Below are positions 63,909-64,000 of a DNA stretch of 64,000 bases, piece after piece. The DNA is from Podocnemis expansa (taxonomy: Eukaryota; Chordata; Testudines; Podocnemididae). The translations under genes and the position numbers were made by a program. Where the stretch lies: NCBI GenBank assembly GCA_007922195.1, contig ML682024.1, forward strand, positions 11,490,572-11,554,571, in the 5' to 3' direction. Position 1 is the stretch's first letter; every line of letters begins with the position of its first letter. The notes under the pieces were generated by a model. That model made no database searches, had not been told where the DNA came from, and saw nothing but the letters and a program-made list of their open reading frames with translations.

Positions 63909-64000
63909 AGTATGTGTTGTATATGGATCTTCTCTTTTTTGTGATGTCCAATCATGTAGAAGAATGTGTTATAGGTTGTTTTTGTAAGCCTTGAGAGACA

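Larger units (their letters stand above)
61480..64000 (-). mobile_element. Penelope-like element, minus strand, runs off the window
   Basis: Contains the 3' tail (61490-61560), GIY-YIG endonuclease (61693-62226) and the RT (62505-63800), plus the N-terminal segment (63565-63908). Order and tail match the plus-strand copies at 38711 and 33420. Broken by several frame changes, so probably inactive, but most domains are present. The 5' end lies past 64000. Confidence 0.88.

Noticed and set aside
1..64000. CRISPR arrays, bacterial operons, rRNA genes
   Set aside because: No regular spacer array, no prokaryotic gene packing and no rRNA sequence; the window is vertebrate.

Overview
This is nuclear DNA from a vertebrate, almost certainly a non-avian sauropsid and most likely a turtle. 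Coding exons are short and split by GT/AG introns. Interspersed repeats fill most of the window, and the mix of CR1 LINEs, Penelope-like elements, DIRS and Ty3/gypsy elements, an R2-like LINE, PIF/Harbinger foldback elements and a tRNA-Lys-like SINE fits turtles better than birds, crocodilians or mammals. The species assignment is inference. Nothing looks bacterial or viral in origin.

Host genes. Three immunoglobulin-superfamily receptor loci resemble leukocyte-receptor-complex genes (LILR/KIR/CHIR-like). Gene A (minus strand) has leader exons at 9278-9257 and 8264-8226, one Ig exon at 4850-4563 and a transmembrane exon at 430-341; its tail runs off the left edge. Gene B (plus strand) has leader exons at 22429-22483 and 23050-23088, an Ig exon at 23279-23572, two duplicated 36-bp linker exons at 25609 and 26533, and a final exon at 28506-28684 encoding a transmembrane helix with an embedded arginine and a short tail. 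Locus C has only one Ig exon (58707-58991). All junctions I can place are phase 1, so exons are interchangeable. A has an uncharged membrane segment and B an Arg-bearing one, which suggests a paired receptor set with opposite signalling.

Repeats, left to right. A minus-strand CR1 (5392-7770) sits inside gene A. A Harbinger-like element (10423-11806) still carries a decayed Myb/SANT-like gene. A Ty3/gypsy element with a PNMA-like gag (13541-20784) keeps both LTRs, but its 3' LTR is split by a 2.9-kb GC-rich insertion. Region 29-34 kb is gene-free and ends in a roughly 320-bp homopurine tract. At 34863-36196 lies a 1.3-kb palindromic foldback element. Region 38.4-48.6 kb is a retroelement graveyard: a Penelope fragment, a plus-strand gypsy pol interrupted by a hAT MITE, a minus-strand Gmr1-like element with integrase ahead of reverse transcriptase, and a DIRS tyrosine recombinase abutting it. 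An R2-like element (about 53.3-56.9 kb) has an 810-codon open frame whose reverse-transcriptase YADD box reads HADG. The right end holds a CR1 split by another Harbinger-like element (containing a 400-N assembly gap) and a Penelope-like element with GIY-YIG endonuclease running off the window.

The best candidates for a second look are the receptor cluster, the foldback Harbinger family with its Myb/SANT partner, the open but catalytically altered R2-like ORF, and the palindromic Penelope 3' tails.
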